From positions 1,054,001 through 1,118,000 of the forward strand of contig JASISA010000036.1 in NCBI GenBank assembly GCA_031771865.1: a stretch of 64,000 nt of DNA, written 5' to 3'. The DNA is from Nothophaeocryptopus gaeumannii (lineage: Eukaryota; Ascomycota; Dothideomycetes; Mycosphaerellales; Mycosphaerellaceae). Positions 34,055 through 46,622 of the stretch are shown here, piece after piece. The position numbers and the translations under genes were made by a program. Position 1 is the stretch's first letter; every line of letters begins with the position of its first letter. Under the pieces are notes generated by a model, which saw only the letters and a list, made by a program, of their open reading frames with translations, had not been told where the DNA came from and did no database searches.

Positions 34055-35011
34055 GGTCGCGACGCTTGTAGCAGTCGCCGCTGCGCTCTTGAATGGCTAA
34101 GTAGAGCCAGCTGTAGATGGTATTGAGCTGCGAGACTGTTGTACAAACGGCAATAGTGTGAGTGTGTTGAGTTTGAGCGTACGTGTAAGAGAATGGAAGG
34201 AGAGACATATTGCGAATGGCGGCTACGATACACATGTTAGACGCGACCGCATGCGCTTCTAGACGCATGTGCTCGCGAAGTGAAATGAGGCGTGAATGTG
34301 AAGTGATTGCCAAAAACAAGGCACCCGGAAGCGTCGAGCGCAGTTGCTGCGGAGCAAGGGAATATGCGAGCTTGGAGGCACAGAGTATCGCGGCGTCTCA
34401 GAAGAGATGGTCTATCGTTTCCTGACTCTTTCTCTCTCGCTACTTCCGCTAGCTCTTCTTGTATTCATGGATATCCGAAGTTTGGTTGCATTGCCACTGA
34501 TGCTCTCCAAACACCAGAGAGTGCTCATTAGAATCGCCGTCGAGGCTAGCACCCGAGACATTTCGCCGAGGTGCCATCTGGTCATGGCTGTGATAAGGGC
34601 GCGTCAAGTAAGTCCCGGGACTACCATGAGTCGACGGCGAATGAGGCCTCGCATCTAGTTCAGCTTGCTTGACATGTGATAGCTGCGCAGTGGGTGAATG
34701 TTGATGCTCGAGCAGGTGAGGTGCATGTGCATGTGCATGTGCAGAACGAGCGGGAAGTTTGGGCGACAAGGATGTTTCGACGTCAGCTTGCGCATTGACC
34801 AGCTTCTAATGAAACATCCGGGATGGCTGTCATCGTAGCATCGCCAACCAACACCAATCGCGTACAGCTCGTCTCGCATACACCGAATTGCTCAACCTGT
34901 ACATTACTTACACACCTCCATCATTGGGACGTGACCTGTCCATCGCTCCAATCGTATGAGCGCGAAGAATTGGTGATCTTGGAGCGAGCTTGATGCCATC
35001 CGCCAGGCAAC
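34055..35011. other. Intergenic region upstream of EDE1
   Basis: About 960 bp with no convincing gene. It contains a short CA/TG-rich run (gtgcatgtgcatgtgcatgtg near 34721-34741), likely microsatellite. It should hold promoters for EDE1 and the DUF7918-like gene. Confidence 0.45.
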
Positions 35012-38000
35012 ATGTCAGACACGGGTAAGGACATGGTCCGCTACACCACACAGCTCACCACCAGCTACTGACATACAGCATAGAACACGCCATTCTTAAT
35101 CTTAGCCCCGACGAGAAACGCGCCTTCGCATACCTCTTCCAGCAGGCCGACAAGGACCAGCTCGGCGTCGTGACCGGCGAGAATGCCGTCTCCTTCTTCG
35201 AACGAACCAAACTCACCCCCGAAGTGCTCGGAGAGATATGGCAGATAGCGGACACGGAAAATCGGGGCTTCCTCAGCAAGCCCGGGTTCTGCATGGTGCT
35301 GCGCTTGATTGGACATTACCAGGCAGGAAGACCGCCGACGAACGAGTTGGCATTTAAGCCGGGGCCGATACCGAAGTTCGATGGGTTAACAATACCGGGC
35401 GCGCCTGTGCAAGGAGGAAGTGCTCTTCCGAGTCCAAGTCAAGGCGGCTTTCCATCAAACGCGCTGCAACCACAGCTTTCCGGCCAAGGCCCAATCCGCG
35501 TGCCTCCGCTAGACCCGGCCAAGGTACAGCAGTACTCAGGACTCTTCGAGCGTTCGGGAGCTCAGAATGGGATGCTGGATGGTGGTGCAGCAAAGGCCAT
35601 ATTCGAAAGAGCTGGATTGCCTAATGAGACACTTGGACGGATATGGATGTTGGCCGATCGCGAACAGCGAGGCGCGCTAGATCAGACGGAGTTCATCGTG
35701 GCCATGCATCTCTTGACTAGTATGAAGACGAAGGCAATGGCCGCGCTGCCAAACACTCTGCCCCAGGGTCTGTACGATGCTGCTGCTAGACGCGGTGGTC
35801 CTCTTCCAGCCCGACAGGCCACAATACCACAAGCGATTCCCCGACAATTGACTGGCCAAGGAACTGGTTCTGTACCTAGAGCGCAGAGCCCGCTTGCAAG
35901 ACCACCAGCTGGATTCGGAACACCTCCGCCGGCTGCTGCCCAGGCTGCCCAGGCTGCCGGTCCACCATGGCTCATTACTCCTGCGGACAAGGCCAAGTTT
36001 GACCAGTTCTTCAACACGATCGATACTCAAGGCCGTGGCATTATTACTGGCGAGCAGGCCGTCCAGTTCTTCTCAGACTCTCGTTTGCCCGAGGAAGCTC
36101 TAGCGCAGATCTGGGACTTAGCGGATATCAATAGCGAAGGCCAGCTCAACAAGGACGAATTTGCGGTTGCCATGTACCTGATACGCCAGCAACGCGCCCC
36201 GAATGCTGCACCATTGCCTGCTTTCTTGCCAACAGCTCTCATACCACCTACCATGCGAAAGCAGCAGCAACAAACTCAATCCACTGCGCCAGCTTTCGAC
36301 AATGCCGCGCAACAGCCTACAATGCCAAAGTCTGCGGCCGACGATCTCTTCGGCCTTGACGAGCCATCTTCAGCACAAACTTCAACTCCGACTTTGCAGC
36401 CACAAGGTACCGGCGCATCTGCCACGAGGGATCCATTTGCCGGTGGGTCGCCTGCTACCCCCAGCAGCCCAGCACGATTTCAACCCCAGGCGCAGCAGCC
36501 GAATACCATGTTCAAGCCTTTCATGCCAACTTCCGCATTCGGCGCCAGCCTTGCATCGCAGAATACTGGTGGATCGATGGGATCAAACCAGGGCATCGCT
36601 TCTCGGGCGGCACCGCAACCATCAGCATCTGATGACTTGCTCGGCGACAGTGAAACTCAAGCTGCAGAGTCAAGTAAGATCACCAACGAGACTACTGAGT
36701 TGGCGAATATGAGTACTCAGATTGGCAACCTTAGGGGCCAAATGGAGCAAACACAGACGAAGAAGACTGCTACTCAGGCCGAAATTAATCAAACGAACGC
36801 ACAGAAACGAGATCTTGAGCAGCGGCTCGCGCAGTTCCGTACGCAGTATGACCAGGAAGTTCGCACAGTCAAGGAATTAGAGCAGCAATTGGCGACGTCC
36901 CGCGAGTCAACGAAGAAGCTTGGACAAGAACTGGCGATGCTTGAGGGTACATACCAAGATCTCCAGACACAACATCAGACTGTCTCACAGCAGCTTCAGG
37001 CAGATCAGCAAGAGAGCACAACCCTGAAACAGCGCATTTCCGAGATCAACGCCGAGGTAGCAAGACTGAAGCCCGAAATCGAGAAGATGAAGCTAGACGC
37101 GCGGCAACAGAAGGGCATGGTTAGTATCAACAAGAAGCAGCTGTCTACGAACGAGGGTGAAAGGGACCGCCTACAATCTGAGAAGGCGGAGCTCGAACGT
37201 GAAGCGACTGCTCGGGAGGAAGCCTCGCGATCTGTCCCCATGGAGAGTCCAGCCCCAGCATCTGGCCTTGCGAGTCCCGCCAGCGTGTTGAGCTCCACGA
37301 ATCCGTTCTTCAGGAAGGCAAGCAATGAAGAGGCAGGACAGCGATCAATAAGTCCTCAGCAGACCGGCTCTCATCCGACCCCCAGCGCGTTCGACACCTT
37401 GTTTGGCCCTTCGGGTTCCTTTACATCTGGACCGGCAGGCAGCAGATCTGGCACGCCACCAGCAACCAGCTTTGTCAGTCGGTCGATGCCTGCCGCTGCC
37501 GCAGGTGCAGCAGTAGGTGCCCTTGGCGCCGCAGGCGTCGCGGTTGGTATGTCTGATTCTGTGCAGAGCGTCTCCTCTGCAGGTCAGCATACTCCATCTG
37601 CGACGCCGCCATTATCTGACCAGGCAAAGGACTCTCCAACTGTGGCCGAGCCTCCAGCACCACCTGAGGAACGTCAGTTCACTGCCTCCCAGTTGCCCGT
37701 TGTCGACATCCATGACAGGGATAATGACACCGATGCCAGCTCCACCAGAGTCGTACCACCTGCCAGCAGAGCTGGTGAGACCGACACTCCTCGTGAGGCT
37801 TTCACAAGCGCCAGGTCTACCAGCCTGAATGTTCCAGGAAGCTTCACCGAAGATCCAAAGCCTTCGACTGCCGCAAAGGAAGGGCTTCCTGGCGCGTTCC
37901 CGGACGAAGAGACTCCTCTATCTTCCAACAATGAAACTCCGGCGGCAGCGAAAGACGACTTCGATTCAGCCTTTGCCGGCTTTGGCGACAGCCATCAGTC

Positions 38001-39395
38001 GAAGGAGACTGAAGGCGATGCTTTCGAGACCTCTAACGGCAAAGCGCCAGCTGCGGCGGGTGGATTCAGCTCTGAGTTCCCGCCCATTCGAACTCTTGAG
38101 CATGAGGACGAAAGTGAAAGCGACAGCGAAGATGATCGTGGCTTCGATGACGACTTCACAGCTGCCTCGCCACCGCGCAATGAAGTGTCGAAATCATCAG
38201 CGCCGGTATCTGCTATACCGGCTGCATCGTCTGCTGCCCTCGCAGCTACCTCTGTCCGGCCGGGCAGCTCTAGCACTTCATTGCCTCAGGCTGATGCCCA
38301 AAGGTCACCGCCTACTTACGAAGATAGTGACAAGCCATCTCACGGCGGGTCTGGCGAGCGCACAGAAGACAATCAGTTTCCACCAGAGTTTGGCGGACTG
38401 TTGCCATCGAGAGAAGATCCAACTAGCCCGCCGCCGCTCCATGGTCCGTCGCCGGCAGTAGCGACTTCGAAAGAGGTCGAACCGGAGTCAACCATGCAGA
38501 CTCCCCTTCAGACACCACCTGCAACATCCAGCGGGACCAATTCGTTTCCGACAGTGACGTCAAGTACAGGTGAGGAATTTCACGACGCCTTCAGCAGACC
38601 GCAAAGCGGTGAGGTATACAGTACAGAAGCTAACACATTTCCCCCAGCCCAACCAGCAGCTGCAAAGAACACTTTTGATGACTTCGATGAATTTGATAAC
38701 CTCGCCGAGGCCAAGGAAGCCGATAAGAGCGGCGAGTTTGACTTTGGTTTGGCTGAATCTGGAAACGAGTTCAACCCGACATTCAACTCTCCAGCGGCTA
38801 GCATGACAACGACAATGGCGTCGTCTCAGCAAACACCCACAGTGGCTTCGCGAAGCCTACACCAGCCCGAGGGCAGCGGCAGCAATGGGTTCTCCAACTT
38901 CCAACCCGGCTCATCTGTGCTGAGCAGTGTTGCATCTGGCAACTCCAGCATCCAGCAGACATCTCAGAATGCGCAACACGATTGGGATGCTATCTTTTCT
39001 GGTCTTGACAACAGCAAAAATATCGACACCTCACTGAGCGCTAGTGACCCATGGGGTGATTCCACAAATGATGTCAGCGCCGCTACGACTGCGGCACCTG
39101 CTGCTACATCTGCTGGTGGTGGTATGAACTTCCCGTCTCCACCATCAGCGCCTGCATTAAGGCCGAGGGATGCTCCTACTAGAGGCGGCGCTATCACCCC
39201 TGGTACCGAACATGATGATCCCATTCTGAAGAGATTGACGGGTATGGGATACCCGAGAGGACAAGCTCTGGATGCGCTGGAGCAGTATGATTACGATATT
39301 AATAAGGTGAGTAGCCCTCCTATACCTGGTAGATGTGCGAACGCTGTGTGGCTAACGAAGGTGACCAGGCCGTCGATCATTTGACCAGCCAGTAA
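35012..39395 (+). CDS. EDE1: Endocytic scaffold Ede1 (Eps15-like, EH and UBA domains)
   Basis: Early-arriving scaffold of clathrin endocytic sites. Three exons: 35012-35024 (13 nt), 35084-39306 and 39369-39395 (27 nt), giving 1420 residues. Three EH domains are seen at about residues 10-100 (DEKRAFAYLFQQADKDQLG), 150-235 (GRIWMLADREQRGALDQTEF) and 300-380 (AQIWDLADINSEGQLNKDEF). They bind NPF peptides. A long coiled coil follows at about 530-720 and then a very long Ser/Thr/Pro-rich disordered part with FDDFDEF-type acidic motifs. The end is a UBA domain (ILKRLTGMGYPRGQALDAL). The last exon supplies AVDHLTSQ, completing the third UBA helix; without splicing the chain would end in unrelated residues. 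The first acceptor is CATAG, chosen on frame over the nearer CAG. Confidence 0.95.
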
Positions 39396-39651
39396 GCCAA
39401 ATCGGCTCTGGGAGAAGTAGAAAGAGAGGAGGCAATGAATTTGTCATAGTCGTGTAGATATTGTGTAGAACCCGATTTTCAATCTTTTGCTAGGAAACCA
39501 TGCTGTCGCTTTCTTTGCTATGGCTATATTGTCTTCTGGACCACAGAGCATGTTGTCAGAAAGTGATCGTTCATATGCTACTCGCCTCTCAAAGCTATCT
39601 ACACATCGTCTGCATCCCAATCCGACCATGCCGATTCCAAAGTCGGGGGGA

Positions 39652-42263
39652 TCAATATTCCATCAACCTCAATTTCTTCCCCACCTCCCTCCTCTGCGCC
39701 GCCTTCTCACTCGGTCTCGACGCCGCTTCATCCTTATGCTTAAGCGCCTGCAACAGCATCCCCGCATCGAAGAAACCATCTGTATCCAAAGGTCAGTACA
39801 CTCCAGACTCAATTGACAGAAAGTAAGAAGGGGGAAAAACTCACATCCCCCCAACTCATCATCACTCCCCACACTCTCCACATCCTCCACCGGCGTCTGC
39901 GTCTTCCCCTGTCCACCCGCCGCCGCCGCACCATCAACAATCCTTCCCCGCGACTTCAATCTGGTCCCCTTGGGTCTCATATCTTCCGCTTCTCTCGCGC
40001 GAGAAGCGTTTTTGTCGTTGTTTGTACCTCTACGATGCGTCTGTCGGAGCAGTTTGCGTATTTCGAGGAAGTAGCTTTCAAGCGCATCGATATACCGTTT
40101 CGTTTGGCGATGCTTAGAAGACGCGCATATCGACACCGAACCGTCTTTGATGATGTATCCTATACCGAATCCCTGGCCGGAAGTAGGTCCAAATCCGAAA
40201 TGGCGAAGGGAGGGGTTTCCGCAGTTGGAGGTGGAGAGGATGGTATTGTTGATTTTGTCGAAGCCGGAGTCAGCGAAGAGGGAGGGCATGCTTGGCTGCT
40301 CACGACGGGGGGATTGAGAAGTGGAGAGGATGGATTCGTCGCCTTCGGAGGCCATACTGCTACGTTTTGGGGAGGTTGAGATACTGTGACTCGGGCCTCC
40401 GCGATCAGATGTAGGAGAGCTCCAACCGTTTGTGCTTGTGCCGTCGCCGCTGATGGAGGGGTTTATGGAGTTAATCTCCGGATCGCCGTCGATTTGGCGT
40501 TGCCAGAGACACATCAGGGCGTAGAGATGGCGGTCGTGCCCCTGGGCTTTGGCGCATTCTTTAGTGAGGGCGGAGTGCTTTTCGCAGGCTTTTTTGAGGG
40601 CTTCGATTTTCTTCGCAGGTGGATTTTCTGCCCAGAATGTGCGAATGAAATCTACACTCTCGTGGGTGACGGATCGGACGGCTTCTGTGCGGCCGTGGAA
40701 GAACATCTTGGTCATAGCCGGCTCGTATACACTCTCGATGCGGCCGTACATTCCGTAGTAAGCGGCTTGGAAGGCCATCTGGACGAATGCATCTGGTGAG
40801 AAGCCCATGGATGTCATGAAGTTCTTGCCGTAGTGTGTGAACTCGAGTGTCTCGAATTCGTTTTGCTGGATGAGATCCGCCAGCCGAGTCTCAGCGAAGC
40901 GCACGGCTGTGGCAAGTTCTGGCACCATATCCCACTCAAGCTTATGAGGAGTCGTAGTGACATCTCCAAAGCTCTTCGGATCGCGCTTCGATGGATCCGG
41001 TGACTGCGATGCCCAGAGAGAAGGCGCTTGACCATTAATGGTTCGTGCGAATCGAAGGATGGTGTCCGTGTAGACATCCGAAGCAAATCTCAGGACAGTA
41101 TGGCCATCAACACCAGTGTGCTCGAAGTTAATACCAGCGCTGCCGTTCTTGCAAACAATAATTTGAAGCTTGTCGTACCATCGATTTGTACAAGTTCCTA
41201 TTTGGACGCCCCGTTCGATCTCAGAGGTTCCGCAGAGCATATTCATGGACAGCTGTGCGCTGTTCTTAGGCTCTGTGTAGTCTAGACACAGAGCGAACAG
41301 AGCAGAGTCGACAATGTTGAGGCAGTCGCTGTTGTTGGACCCCTCATCTTTGCTGATGAGCTCTCTCAGGCTGGACCAAATTTTGCGGTTCTCTGTGCTC
41401 AATACACCGACAGCGCCCTTGGCTGCCTCGCTGACTGAGATTTGTGCAGCATCTTCAACGATCACTTGCAGGTTCAAAGCCATATCTCTCTCGGTCATGA
41501 TAAGGTCGCTGTTGTCGTCCAAGACATCGAACCAGTAAAATTGTCCGCGGCAGAGCACGACAATATGCTTCGCTGTTGGGTCTTGGCCGATTTGACATCC
41601 GTTCTCGGTCGGGATACGAGCTGTGCCAAACATTCGGGCATATTGATACATATCCAAAGGCTGACCACGAATCGTGTCTGGAGGCAGCTCCTCTGTTCGA
41701 ACGGCCCGGACGAAAGAAAGGGCAGAGACGACCAGAGAGGCTGCTCGAGTGACTTGGTTGTTCCTTGCGGGAGTTGGATCATCTTCAAGAAGGAAGAAGG
41801 GGTTTAAGTTGAGCACCACTGGGTTGTCGTAGTTGAGGTAGGAATCGTACCAAAACTGCTCAATATAGCTCCCTTTGTCTTTAGCATACTCCTTCAGCTT
41901 TTCTTGTAGTTGCGGTCCTTCGGTCTTGAGGAAGTGCTGGACTGCTCGCTCACTGTCGTTGTGCTCCCGAGCAGTCTGCAGGGGATCAAGTGAAGCCAGA
42001 TATCGTTTGCATGTCTGCTCGAGGTCTGGGATTGGAAGCTTGGGAAGCTTGTCCTGTGCTGCAAACGTGACTCCAGGCTTTGATGCAGTGTTTATGTCCG
42101 TTCCAAGCGGGTTGCGTTCTTTTTTAGTGAAGTTCTCTGTAGCCTCTTTGGCGTTGTCGGCCGATCTCTCAGCCATGATGCCAGAATCTCTCCTGCGAGA
42201 GGTGATGATCTTCTCGTCTATAGAGGGAAAAGTGCGAGCTGGAGACATGACTAGTGTAAGCAT
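39652..42263 (-). CDS. facC: Carnitine O-acetyltransferase, cytosolic FacC/Yat type
   Basis: Moves acetyl groups between CoA and carnitine, needed for growth on acetate and similar carbon sources. Exons are 42263-39845 and 39779-39652, joined across a 65-nt intron (GTGAGT...GATACAG), giving 848 residues. The catalytic histidine lies in INFEHTGVDGHTVLRF, and the carnitine-acyltransferase start motif is LPKLPIPDLEQTCKRYL. FGFGPTSGQGFGIGYII and the C-terminal GYGFFDAGMLLQAL are also typical; the splice restores the latter. A Ser/Pro-rich insertion of about 100 residues interrupts the C-terminal lobe. There is no C-terminal peroxisomal signal (ends LRLMEY) and no clear presequence, so I favour the cytosolic FacC/Yat class over Cat2/AcuJ. 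Other possible starts are ATG at 42248 (MSPAR) and 42175 (MAERS). Confidence 0.9.
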
Positions 42264-42411
42264 TCGCTCTATGTTCTAGCAATGTAAAGGAGAAACGAGC
42301 GTGGCGATCGATAAGCCACGCAAAGAGGTGCGGTAGAAGTAATGGCAGTCTTGATGATAGTAGCCCGGCATCGAGACCAAAGTCAACCCGAAAATGATAT
42401 GCCGTGCAAAG

Positions 42412-42882
42412 TCAAAGGAGCCTGGTAGCAGAACACAAAGGAGCAACGGATGCGTTAGATATCAAATCCCCAGCCCCGCAAAGTGGAATATGGCATCGAC
42501 CGTTTGGGCTAGCATGTGATGCCGACGGCCCATGCTTGAGGCTCATTATGGTTGCACGTGGGGGAGCCGCTGCGCCGAAGCAACTATGCCGTGTCTTATG
42601 CCAGGTAGGGAGGTATATGAAGAGAGCGCAACCCACTACTGACCTTCTCAGAACGATTCCAGGTTGGCGGGCTATTGCTGGCCTCGCCGTTACCACCTCG
42701 GGCAAGCACACAGCGAAACAGCTTTGGAGCAGCTTCTCCACGGTAGTTCCTAGTTCCTTGAGGTAAGCTTGCTTGAGTCGCAAGAGGCCCACAGGGCGCT
42801 CCGCCGGGTCGGGCAGAGATTGATTGAAGCTGGCTGCGGACAAGAGGAAGTCGAGGTCGACGATGGACACGCTAGAGCTAGC
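42412..42882 (-). CDS. Possible exon(s) of an unidentified small protein
   Basis: After a CTCCTGCAG acceptor ending at 42883 the frame reads ASSSVSIVDLDFLLSAASF, then LPDPAERPVGLLRLKQAYLKE and TTVEKLLQSC. This is helix-like with the composition of real protein. It stays open to 42412, but the second half (after a GTCAGT at about 42644) looks less coding and may be intron or 3' UTR. No ATG lies in frame in this exon, and an upstream exon could not be fixed. Family not recognised. It sits between facC and RAD57. Confidence 0.35.
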   Translation of the reverse strand, partial: ASSSVSIVDLDFLLSAASFNQSLPDPAERPVGLLRLKQAYLKELGTTVEKLLQSCFAVCLPEVVTARPAIARQPGIVLRRSVVGCALFIYLPTWHKTRHSCFGAAAPPRATIMSLKHGPSASHASPNGRCHIPLCGAGDLISNASVAPLCSATRLL

Positions 42883-43066
42883 CTGCAGGAGGGAGGTATG
42901 GCGAACAAGGGTAGCTGTGAGGGAACAAATACTACCGAATACGGTGGTTTGAGTGCCGTAGAGTGGTCGGGTGACAGGAAGAGGATATGCGCATGGGCGT
43001 ATGTAGAACTATGACTGGCATGGCAGCAGGGAGTGTGTAGTGATATATCGCCCGCTGGAACAAAGC

Positions 43067-43093
43067 GTAGACTACGTAGACTACGTAGACTAC
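43067..43093. repeat. Short tandem repeat, 9-nt unit
   Basis: Three perfect copies of gtagactac in the region upstream of RAD57. The unit is nearly its own reverse complement (gtagtctac), so the array could form a small hairpin. Confidence 0.8.
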
Positions 43094-43343
43094 CTCGTAG
43101 CCGCCTCATGCAGTAGTAGTGTCTAGGAGGCACGCTTCTCGTCATGACGGACAAAAGGAGCGCGCCAAGCCGGCATGTGATTGGTAGATGGGATCCACTT
43201 CAAGTCGGCAGCAGCAACCGAGACCGCGAACAGTTGACAACACTCCATCTCCATCTTCATCCCATCTCCATCGAGCCGGAAGTCAGCAGCATCGAGGAGT
43301 CTTTCTGGGGACGTCGCGTTGCAGGCGGTCATGTTGCACGCAG

Positions 43344-44737
43344 ATGACCAATCTACTGGTGGTGGCGCAGGACCTTGATGTCTCGCCTTTCACCCACATC
43401 TTACCCTCGCTGGAGCGGAGTCTCGTGTCGACTGCAGACCTGCTCACCCTCGACCCACTGCATGTCGCGAAGCGTGCTCAGGTACCTCCGGCAGAGGTCA
43501 AGAAGCTAACAGACGCGTTATTACGCATTTTACATCAAAGTACAGGCCCCGCAGATGACTTGATACGCGACGATGATGGTCAAGACGAAAGAAGGCCTGG
43601 ACTGGAAAGCGGCAAAGACTTTCTTGACCGACAAGTGACAACGAGCACTCTCGATGATGGTCTGGATGCTGCGCTTGGAGGCGGTATTGCCCATGGACAT
43701 CTCACAGAGGTCGTAGGCGAAAGGTCAGAGGTCATGATTTTCTATGTCTACACCACCCTCTGACTTCATACACCAGCGCTGCTGGGAAAACACAGTTCCT
43801 CTTGACTTTACTGCTCGCTGCTCAGCTGCCACAGCCCAACAACCCGGAATCATCAGGCCGATCAGCTCTGTATATCTCAACAGAAGCGCCACTTCAGACA
43901 ACACGATTGACTCAAATTCTGAAAGAACATCCAAATCTCGCAAACCTCCCACCAAAAAATAAACCATCCTTGAGCAAAGTCCACAGTACACACATCCACG
44001 ACCTGGAAGCCCAAGAACACATCCTCCGATACCAAGTCCCCGTCGCAATCCAAAAACACAACATCGGCCTCCTCGTAATCGACTCCATCGCGGCTAATTA
44101 CCGTGCTGAATTCGACAAGGGCGGCAAAGGCCGAAGAAGTGCGGAATCCCTCGCGAAACGCAATGCCCAGCTCGCGCAGACGGGAGAGCTTCTACGAAGA
44201 CTTGCAAGAACCTACAATATCGCGGTGGTTGTGGCGAACCAGGTTGCGGATCGGTTTACGAGTGTAGAGCCTTCAGTTATGGGGCCCAGTCAGTCGACGC
44301 AGAATATACGGCCTGGGACGCCTTCTCAAGTTCAAGGTCTGACAGCTCCTCAGGACCTGCATCTTCAGCCTCAGGCAACGGGTCTGCTATCAACAGATGA
44401 TCCTCTGGCCTTGGACCATCAGCAACGATTCTTCACTGGCTGGGGCGACGAAACTTCACTCACCAACCTGAAAACACCAAGCCTGGGTTTGACATGGACA
44501 AATCAGCTCTCATGCCGTATCGCTTTACTCAAAGATCCCATCTACGAAGAAAAAGTGTACGCTCCAGGCGACGAGAGGAACCTGATTGGTTGGAATAGAG
44601 CATGCAGGGTGGTCTTCAGTGCCTGGGCTCCTGAGGGCAAAGTGCCGTTCGAGATATGGGAGGGTGGGATTCGGAGCTTGAAAGCAGAAGAGGAGAAAGA
44701 AGAGGAGAAAGAAGAGCAGCGAGATGTCTTGAAGTAA
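43344..44737 (+). CDS. RAD57: RecA-family DNA repair protein Rad57
   Basis: Rad51 paralogue that with Rad55 supports Rad51 filament assembly in homologous recombination. Exons are 43344-43723 and 43777-44737, joined across a 53-nt intron (GTCAGA...CACCAG), giving 446 residues. The N-terminal helical domain (LTLDPLHVAKRAQVPPAEVKKL) has the helix-hairpin-helix-like form of the family. The intron falls inside the Walker A codons; splicing gives GESAAGKTQ with Lys131. Walker B is GLLVIDSIAANYRAEF, and LQTTRL and NIAVVVANQVADRF are further RecA-core motifs. A disordered insertion of about 60 residues (QSTQNIRPGTPSQVQG...) precedes the last strands. The C-terminus is a run of Glu/Lys. The start ATG at 43344 is chosen because MTNLLVVAQDLDVS begins the conserved part. 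Confidence 0.92.
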
Positions 44738-44906
44738 TTCAAGTATGTTCATTAACGACAGAACAAAGCTATCGAAGTCCAGCTCCAGCTTCCACTATGT
44801 CCGTATGTCCAATGTCCATCTCCATCATCGTCGTCATCGGCCGTCACGCTTTCTCAAAACGGGTATCAAAATTAGAAACCAAAATCTCCCCTCACAATCA
44901 CCTTTC

Positions 44907-45962
44907 TCACGCATACACCTCCCTCCCGCTTGACCGTATCTTCGTCACATAAAGACTACGAATAGTCCCAATCTTCGCCATATTCGCATACCCATGAAGA
45001 GCCATACTAACCCCATCATTCCCAATACTCGCCCCACCAGGTCCAGTCATCCCCTGCGTCCCCGTGACAAACAACGGACTTGAACTCTTCTCGAACGGCC
45101 CTGTAGGACTCTGGCTCGTCGCATATGAAACATCGTAGAGGTCTGTCGTCCAGCAATTTGAACTAAAGAAGAGGACGTAGATTCCATCGGAGTTTTTAAT
45201 CATATAGGGAGCTTCGACGAGGGGACCATCGTAGCCGGAATTGTCGATGAGTTCAGTGGGATGACCGATTTTCGTCGTTCCGTCTGCATAAACGGGTTGG
45301 ATCATGATGGGGGTTTTCACGATAGGCGCTACTGTATTTCCGCAGCTGCCGCCGTTTCCGATGGCGTTGGCGTCGATCTTGTAAAGGGCGTAGTAGTCAT
45401 CGCCATCCTGGAAATAACTCGCATCCAGCGCACCGCCCTGGTCTGTCGGACAGGCGAAAGGTTGATCGGAATTAGAATTATATGGTCCTTCGATATGGTC
45501 TGCGACAGCGGTTCCGACACAATGGAATTTTCCGTTTCCGTCTGTGGTGGTTATGGCGGAGTAGTACATGAGGAATTTGCCATCCGGACGCTGAGACACT
45601 GAAGGGGCCCAGACTTTTGGGTCGTCTGACTGAACCCAAGATCCCATGTTGTCAAGGACATCTTTCCCTGTTAAAGACCAGGTGTTGAAGTCTTGGGATG
45701 TGGCGAGTTGAACTTTGATGTTTTTGAACTGGAAGGCGGATTGGGAGGCGAATGCATACCAGGTGTTGCCGACTTTGATTATGGAAGGGTCTGGGAACTG
45801 TTTTGGTTTGTTAGTGATGTGACAATGATGTTGATGTCAGGGCGAACAAACATCTGTAGTGATTACCGGCTGCAGATCTCTTTTGATGAGTGGTGCTGCA
45901 TCTGACAGGCTGCTGAACAGTATGAGACCAGCAACGCTGACATCTCGTATCGATGGTAACAT
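44907..45962 (-). CDS. Secreted glycoside hydrolase family 43 enzyme
   Basis: Predicted arabinan- or xylan-side-chain-degrading glycosidase, secreted. Exons are 45962-45852 and 45797-44907, joined across a 54-nt intron (GTTTGT...AACAG, CACTAAC branch), giving 333 residues. A signal peptide is likely (hydrophobic AGLILFSSLS, then a KR pair near residue 29 that may be a Kex2 site). The splice creates TTDFPDPSIIKVG, the blade-1 motif with the catalytic-base Asp of GH43. VWAPSV and LDASYF are the next conserved points, the latter near the pKa-modulating Asp. GPLVEAPYMIK carries the catalytic-acid Glu. Exact specificity cannot be read from the sequence. It converges on RAD57, with about 170 bp between stop codons. 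Confidence 0.9.
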
Positions 45963-46622
45963 CACGATGGCAATATGTTGTCAAGTCGTAGCTCAGTATC
46001 GACCTTCGAAGAGGCGGACGAGAGGTGAAGTGCCCAGCGAGTCTCGAATGGTCGAATGGGAGTCTGAAGTGGTAAGCCCAACAATCAAATCGTATCTTGT
46101 TGAATCAGATTCGGGTGCTCAAGTCTGCTGTTCAATGTCGACGATAAAAACTCAAGGGGGCAGCTAATATGGCGGCAAGTGACACATATATACGAGAATA
46201 GAACACCGGAAACAGTGGAGTATGACAACCTCATCTCGCATCTCCATAGACCAAAAAGTATACTATAATGTGGTTTTCCGGCTTCCAGTCCTCGGTCAAT
46301 GCGTCAAGTCCTCGAATCTCAGCCTTGACAGCATCGGTGAAGAAGAGGAGAGGCTGCCTTGTGAGCATTGACGTCTGTCTATCTATGTCACCAGGAAATC
46401 CATGGCATAGCGGCTTCGTTCGGCGGCAGGGTTGCGAAACCGGAAAGGACGTTGAAAGGAGCCCTGAAGATCCTCACAAGCCTCACGAGCAAGAGGTACG
46501 GAAATCCCGGGACTGGCCATTCAAGAAACGAACAGCAAGAGTGCCAGGGGTAGAGAGCGTAAGAGGAGCGAGAACCACAGTATAAGTGGTTGGTTGGTTG
46601 ATAGGCCTTCGCAATCTGCGTG
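45963..46622. other. Upstream region of the GH43 gene
   Basis: About 660 bp, promoter side of the GH43 gene and 3' flank of the next small gene. Overlapping plus-strand frames (45859-46167, 46268-46585) lack motifs. No gene called. Confidence 0.45.
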
